Source: Bimuria novae-zelandiae CBS 107.79 (Eukaryota > Ascomycota > Dothideomycetes > Pleosporales > Didymosphaeriaceae). From it: a stretch of 64,000 bases of DNA. Numbering within the stretch: the first letter of the stretch is position 1; each line of letters starts with the position of its first letter. Of this stretch, positions 57,378 to 64,000 are shown in pieces. Position numbers and translations under genes: made by a program. The DNA is taken from the NCBI GenBank assembly GCA_010015655.1, contig ML976675.1, forward strand, positions 186,001-250,000, read 5' to 3'. The notes beneath the pieces are model-generated. The model ran no database searches, was not told the origin of the DNA, and saw only the letters and a list, made by a program, of their open reading frames with translations.

Positions 57378-57609
57378 CACTGTGGTGTAGCAATCGAGGC
57401 GAGCGCCCGCGGTGATTTTGATGGTACGCGCATCTGTCTAGGGTCCAGAAGCCGCCGCTGACCTATCGATAACATCCCGCACGCCGTGCGACAGAGCACA
57501 CACTTGAGCCGCACCCGCCATCATCACGTTTAATCTGTAGACGATCATGTCTAATGAAGTCTATTTAGGCCAGCTGCCTCTACCTCCTCTATAATATTGG
57601 AGCACATCG

Positions 57610-57656
57610 ACAACACTCCGCGCCACCCGCGCCACCCGCGCCACCCGCGCCACCCC
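57610..57656 (+). repeat. 9-bp minisatellite (CGCCACCCG)n
   Basis: About four tandem copies of GCGCCACCC lie between the PKS2 3' end and the cytochrome b5 gene. The unit is GC-rich and nearly perfect. Confidence 0.85.
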
Positions 57657-57671
57657 TCCTGTGGACGTCAT

Positions 57672-60600
57672 CTACTCCTTCGTGTACTTCACCTTGAGCC
57701 GCTGCGCAGCCGTCGCGCCAAGCTGCTCGATACTTCCTCCGCCGAGCAGTTCCAGCACTGAGATATCCGTGCCTAGGTTCGTCTTCCACCAGTTGCGGAT
57801 CTCGATGGCGACGAGTGAGTCCACGCCGGCTGCAGCGATAGGGAGGCTCAGATCGACCTCATCGCTCCCCAGGAAGTTGGCGATACAGTTGCCCAGCTCT
57901 TTCGCAATGAAGTCAACCGACGCTTTCTGTTCGAGTTTGCTTGGCTCCTTTGACACTGTCTGAAGGAACTGCTTCAACTGGCTTGTGGTCGACGTAGTCT
58001 CAACACTAGAGACCCTCTGGATGTTGCGGTAGATGGCCATGCGAGGGTCGCGCTTCCACATGATGCCGTTCTCAGCATCCTGAATAGGGGTCGCCGACTC
58101 AGCCGAGTGGAAGATGTGGTTGCGTGCTGCGTAGCCAGCAAAGGGCGAGGTCGCCGGCTGTGTGCTGTGAGAACGCGCAATCGCTAGCTGGAGTGTGTCG
58201 AGGAAGTACGACTCGGTGAGTAAGCTCGCTAGGTTGTGCAGCAATGCTTCCCGCGTAGATACATTACGTGCCACCAGTCCGACATCGTCGATTGGACCGA
58301 TGCTCATGACAGAAGCGGGTAGGCCGAGGTTGTGGCGGTATTGCGAGAATGAATCGAGGAAGGTGTTGGCTGCTGCGTAGTTCGACTGGCCGTAGTACCC
58401 GTATGTGCCACCGACCGACGAAAACAGGACCAAGAAATCCATGTCTTTGGGAAGGAATTTGTGCAGGTTCCAAGCACCCGTCACCTTGGGGGTGATGGGC
58501 TTGTTCCACGTCTCGTGGTCCATGTCGAAGAAGCCTCTGTCGGCCAGCACGAGTGGCATGTGCAAGGCACCGGCGATGGGCTTGGATGCCTGCGAGACCG
58601 CTTCCTTCAGTTTTGCGGCATCTGCAATGTCGACTGGGAAGTACTGTGTCGAGCAGTTCATCAGGTCCAGCTCCTTGAAGAAGTCTTGGTCTTCCTGGGA
58701 TTTGCCTGCGGACCGAGACAGGAACATGAGGCTTCTAGCGCCATATTGGACCATCCACTGCGCGATGGCCTTGCCCAATCCACCGAGCCCGCCGACAAGG
58801 ACATAGGTGGCATCCCCACGGAACTGAGGCGTAGGTACAGTCGGTGCCACATGAAGCGTGTCTTCTTTGGGAAGCTTGATGACCACACTTCCAATTTGCG
58901 ATTCTCCATGCAGCACGTGCTTGAACGCGGCTTCAATATCTGCCGCGTTGAAAGCCATGAATGGCGCAATGGGTTTGATCTCTCCCTTGACATAGAGGCC
59001 TATGACGAGGTCCAACAAGCGGGCGACCTTGGGTTTGCTGGTAGCGAGGAAATGCGTCACGTCGCCACCAAGCAAGGTACGATTGTTCCCTCCTGGCAAG
59101 GATACTTGACCTCTGCCTATAACCCCATCGAGTCAGTATAGGTTCATACGTGAGGATATGGAGACACTCACCGTCGCGCTTTCCAAGCTCGACCATGGCA
59201 CCATCGGACGCAACGGTCTTCCACGACGCGGACTGCAAGTCTCCTGACAGCGAGTTGAGGACCAGGTCAATGCCTGCGCCATTGGTCGCAGCCAGAATGC
59301 CGTCGACGAAGCCACTGTCTTGGGAACTGAAGACGCGATCCTTCGAGATGCCCAGCTCCTTGACCAAGAAAGATGACTCCTCTTCGGTCCCAGCCGTGGC
59401 ATAAATTTCAGCTCCGAGCCACTTCGCCAAGTTGATGGCCGCAATGCCGTTTCCTACAAAAGTCAGCACATGGAAGATGAGTGATACTGGGAGATCTTAC
59501 CACTAGCAGCATTGTGGATCAAGACAGTCTGGCCCTTCTCCAACTTCCATTTCTCGACCAGGAAAATCGCGGCCGTAATGTACGCAAGTGGCAGGGTGGC
59601 CGCTTCCTCGTCACTCAGTTGGTCATGTATCTTGACCACAAGCTGACTTGACCTCTTGATCTCCGTCGCTAGGCCCGTAGACTCTGCCCCGATAGCCAGG
59701 ACACGATCTCCTACTGCAAGATGGCAAACGTTCGCGCCGAGCTTGGTAACATAACCAACACTCTCAAGGCCAAAGATGGCCTTCTGACCACCGTTGGCAC
59801 CCAGGGCCGTCTGGACGTCATGCTGGTTCAATCCGGCCGCCGTCACCTTAATATGCACTTCCTCGGGTGCCGGTTCGTCGAGCTCTTGGGGTATCCATTC
59901 GAGGCTCTGCAATAGGCCTGGTGTGCGGACAGTCAAGGCTTTCGAGGTTGCCGTCTTCGCGGTGGCGGCTAGGTCCTTTTCGATGGGGCTCCAGTGGAAG
60001 CGACCCACCTGCAGAGCACCGTTTGACCACGCCCACTCCATGTCAACGTCAAGATCGTCTTCACTGTCCTTGGAATCACGGATAGCTTTGAGCACATGTG
60101 CGACGGCCTCGGCAGCTCCAGCGCTAGTGTCCTCCAGTTCGACCGTCGCGAAGGAGGCGGCAAGTTCGGAACGGATTGTTCTCAGTAGACCGACCATTTG
60201 CCCTGCGTAAGGGTCGGTCGATTTGATCTGGGCGGGAGGCATGAGCCACAACATGGTCGATCCCTGGAAATCGTCAATCAAGCGTGAAAGCTTTCCGAGG
60301 TCCTCGCTGCTGATGTCCTGGAGCAAGGTGTGCTCGCCGAGATCCACGAACGAGATGATGTCCTGGTCTGCGGGAGGGTCCTGGCCCCATTGGACGGAGT
60401 CGAACGCGATGCCCTGTGCACGGAGTACTTCTTCGACCTTGCCAACGAAGTCGGTCTTCTGGGTACCTAGGAGCAGAGTGACCTTCTGCGGGGCTGTGTC
60501 TTTGATGGCTGGCTTCGCGACGATGTTGGCTACCCAGGTGTAAGGCTTCTCATAATCGACGGTGACGGAGTCGCAGCCGGAGAAGCCTGCGTCGCGGAGG

Positions 60601-63600
60601 CGCTTGTCCCATTCAGCTGGCTCGATGAAGGGTGTGTCCCTGCCATCGGATTGCAGCCACCAGCCCTCGAAAGCTCCAATGACGAATTGCATGGTTTGCG
60701 TTACTGCCGCAGGTTAGTAAGTCAAAGGAGAAGCCTGCATGGTGTACTAACCCGGACACAGTTCCTGCATGAAGAGCTGACCATCCGGCTTCAACAGTGT
60801 TCGTACGTTGGTCAGCGTATCCTGAAGAATTGGAGTTGCGTGGAGAACCTGCCGTCACTGTTAGCAATGTCCCAGACCAGCAAAGGGACTTTAGCGGCAT
60901 ACGTTTGAAGCAATGATGAGGTCGTATTCCCCAGCATTGAAGCCTTGCTCGACAGGATCCTTGGAGATATCGAGGGCTTGATACTCAATCCCTTCATAAT
61001 CCTTAAAACGCTCCTTCGCTTGCACAAAGAAGCCAGACGAAATATCAGTAAAGGTGTACTTCAGGTACAGCCGCTCGCCGTAGTCGGATCGGAGGTTCTC
61101 GAGGAACTTGGACGTGAGCCCACCGGTTCCAGCACCTATCTCCAGGATCCTCATCTGCGGCTTCGCATGTCCATGGAGTTGCAGGTAGTCCTTGAAGTCC
61201 CAGATGTCGTTGTAATCGGCGTAGATGCCGGTTAGAACACCATCCTGGAGCAGGATATCGAGGTAGTTATCCTTGCCTTCGAACACGGGGGCTGCGTGCG
61301 CATAGGCTCGGTAGATGGCGTTGGCTGTCGCCCAGGCACCTGCGTCCTCAGCTTGCTTGCGCACTTCCTCGATGAGTTTCCGGCGCTCGACAGGGTTCAT
61401 CTTGACCAGGTCTGCGGAGTCCTCAACCAAGGGGTAGCCTGGCCGCTGGTAGCGTTCGTACTCTGCGTTGAGCCAATCTCGGTACTTGTCCAAGTGCGGT
61501 TGCGCGGCAGTGAGACCCTGGACGGCGTTCCTGTACTCGATTGCACAGAGGACCTCCAACCTTTCGCTTAGCTGAATGACATTCCTGATGTCCTTCTTCA
61601 TGTGCATCAGCTTTTTGGCTTCGAGGTACTTCGGATGCGGCTTCCATTGGAGCTCAAGCGTGGTGTGTGCCAGGGACGGTTCCGGATCCACGTTCCTCAT
61701 CGATGTGCCCTGGAAGCCCTTGAGCGCATACACGAAGTCGCCGTCGACCAGACCGTAGGAGTGCCCTTCCACGATACCGGCCTCACCAGTTGCGGAGGTA
61801 TTAATCTTGACAGTCTTCCCCGTTGCTTCACCAACGTACAACTCTTCGATGTACGTAGGAAGGAACAGCGTGTTGAAGTCTCTGTATATGCCTTGAGCTT
61901 TTGCAATGGTCAAGGACTGGAAGATCATGTCGAGCGTGGAAGGATGGACAGCATAGGAAGACTCGTTCGCATCGCGCTCGTCGAAGACCTCGGCTGACGC
62001 GAAAGGCTCCACAACACTCGCAGCCATGTTCGATAATCGGGCAAATTTCCCGGTGTAGTTCAGACCTACTCTCGACAGGGTGGTGTACCAACGCGACGAG
62101 GAGACGGCACGATCGAGACTGAGTTCCTTCTTGGCTGGGAGTGGGGAAGCGCGCCCGCTGCGAACAAGACCGGAGCAGTGCGTATTCCACGTGTTGCCAT
62201 CGTAGGACACAATCTGGAATGTGTACCATTGGGTACCACTCGATTCAAGGCGCTGTGGCGCAAGATTCGTGATGACCTCCACGGACTTGTCGTTGTACAG
62301 GACAAGGGCCTTGTTGATCTCGACTTCGCGAACGGTGTACTCCCGAACGCCGTTGATCTGGAATGTTGCTTCGCCGGCCATAGCTAGATAGCCTGCAGCA
62401 GGAAAGACGGTATCATCACCAACGCAGTGCTCCATTAGCCAGGGGACGTTGATGGTCTTCAAGACGTTCCTCCATGAAGGGGCGACGTCGCTTCCTTCGA
62501 GGATGCGGAGACCGAGGAGGTCGTGTGGGAGGTGCTTGCGGAACCGCCAGCTCTTCTGGATCCTGGTCTCGGACCAGTACGCTTTCTCATAGTGCCAGGG
62601 ATAGTTGGGCATATCGGTGAGCACGGTCTCAGAAGTGTGCGGGTAGGAGGCTGCCACGCCGAGACTGTGCAGCTGGCCGATGGCGGAGAGGAACGACACA
62701 GTGTCGTCTGTGCCGCGCGAAAGAACAGAGACGTAGTTGACGCCGTCGGAGCCTTCCTTGTAGATCTGTCGAAGGGGCCCGGCAAGAGCAGCGTGCGGTC
62801 CGACTTCCAAATGCACAGTGCATTCTTTTGACGACGCGAGCAGCAATTTTGTAGCGGAGTGGAAAAGAACGGGGTTCTCTAGGTTATCTTGCCAGTACCG
62901 TGCACCGAAGTCTGAAGCTTCGCGGAGGACCTTGGCCCGGACGCTGGAATAGAAAGGGATCTTTGGGGCTTTCGGCGACAGGTGCGGTGCAATGTGCTCA
63001 TGGTATTCATCGCCCACGAGAGCCATGTGGTCTGGATATGTTAGTGTGGGACGATATCGAGCGGGTGGAGAAACTTACGGGAATGGTACGCTGCTTTAAC
63101 CTGCAGCTTGCGGCAAAGGACATCGGGCCTTGCGTCCTTGATCTTCGCCATGACCTCCTCGAGGGGTTTGAGATCGCCTGAGATGGTGACGCTGGAGCCA
63201 CTATTCTCGCACGCGATGCGTACTCCAGCAGCGAGATAAGGGTGCACTTCGTCCCGCCCGAGACCCACGGCCGCCATTCCACCGACCTTCTTGGGTGTCT
63301 TGCACACTTGGCCACGGTAGAAGGCTGCGATGACAGCTTCCTTCGCGCTGAGTGCGCCGGCGGCATAGGCGGCCGCGAGCTCACCTGATGAGTGGCCTAC
63401 CACGGCTGAGGGCTTGATGTTCCAGGTAGCCAGCAGATCCACGAGCGCGACTTGCAGTGCTGTGCACAGAGGCTGAGAGAACTCCGGTTCGAGGAGGACG
63501 TTCTTATCGTCGACATTGGCGAGGACATCTGCTGGGATTAGTGCTCTGCGACCCGGAAGGATGAGGCTTCCCAGACAGGGGGGGTTTTCTTACCTTCGAT

Positions 63601-64000
63601 AGACCATGACGGCGCGTGGCTCAGGCTCTGTAAGACCTTATCCATGGCGCGGATGTTCTCCAGGAAACTCGGATAGTCGACCATCAGCTCGCGACCCATG
63701 TGCACCCTGGTATCTCGTCAGCGCACTTCCCAATTATCTCTTCGCATCACGGTACGTTCTACTCACCACTGCGCCCCCTGCCCCGTGAAGACGAACGCCG
63801 CTTCAGCCGCCCCGGCACACTTCACCTTAGCCGCAACCTCCCACGTCCCCTCCGCGCCCTTCCAAACCGCAAAATTCCTAAGCTTCATATGCTCCCTGCG
63901 CGCCGCAAGCGTGTACGCCGCATCGGCAACACGATCAGGGTGCAAGGCCAGATACTCCTTCACGCCCTCCCCCACGCGCTTCAGCGACTCCTCATGGTTG
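57672..64000 (-). CDS. Second highly reducing polyketide synthase (PKS2), 5' end outside window
   Basis: At least eight exons: 63767-64000 (open), 63594-63706, 63079-63531, 60903-63031, 60752-60848, 59501-60703, 59172-59453, 57672-59116. Introns are 47-62 nt. The visible part (about 1,985 aa) is AT-DH-MT-ER-KR-ACP; KS is beyond the right edge. [10 protein letters not shown] and GHSSGE (about 63380-63397). [16 protein letters not shown] (about 62410-62435). [15 protein letters not shown] (about 61115-61150), a full SAM site, so C-methylation is expected. ER: its dinucleotide motif reads HNAASGNGIAAI across an intron. [10 protein letters not shown] and [20 protein letters not shown] (about 57815). 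No release domain follows the ACP. Upstream partners are out of view, and 14 kb of ordinary genes separate it from the PKS1 cluster, so it is probably a separate cluster. Confidence 0.93.

Overview
The window comes from a filamentous ascomycete (Pezizomycotina, probably a Dothideomycete). The genes carry short 47-120 nt introns with GTAAGT-like donors, CTAAC-type branch sites and CAG/TAG acceptors. They are interrupted by AT-rich, stop-riddled repeat islands in which CpA has largely become TpA, the mark of repeat-induced point mutation (RIP). Exon boundaries below were worked out by hand from splice consensus plus reading frame.

1-9,277 is repeat territory. It holds a minus-strand Ty3/gypsy element cut by the left edge, LTR-like inverted copies and a 438-bp Tc1/mariner-type MITE. 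9,278-19,145 is a decaying accessory zone: an RTA1-like membrane protein with a frameshift, an 834-bp hAT-type element with an exact 8-bp target duplication, a Zn2Cys6 regulator broken by stops, a broken large membrane protein, a protease-like remnant and a cysteine-rich hypothetical gene.

20,961-43,048 is a secondary-metabolite cluster. In order it has a secreted type-B carboxylesterase (+), a complete highly reducing polyketide synthase (PKS1, -, 8 exons, about 2,634 aa, KS-AT-DH-MT-ER-KR-ACP, no thioesterase), a stand-alone PLP-dependent alpha-oxoamine synthase (-), a rhodopsin-domain membrane protein (-), an HxxxDG acyltransferase (+), a small-molecule methyltransferase (+) and a short-chain dehydrogenase (+). 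The likely logic is that PKS1 builds a reduced chain and the oxoamine synthase releases it by decarboxylative condensation with an amino acid. The resulting amino-ketone could then be reduced (SDR), methylated (possibly on N) and acylated. This resembles sphinganine-analogue and fungal indolizidine routes, but here the PKS C-methylation domain looks dead.

43,049-46,668 is gene-poor and carries a foldback element. 46,669-49,455 holds two broken conserved genes. 50,385-57,377 looks like ordinary chromosome: a small acidic/basic protein, an AT-hook protein, a membrane-anchored aspartic-protease-like protein and a cytochrome b5-domain protein. From 57,672 to the right edge lies a second highly reducing PKS (PKS2, -) with an apparently functional C-methyltransferase; its KS end is outside the window.
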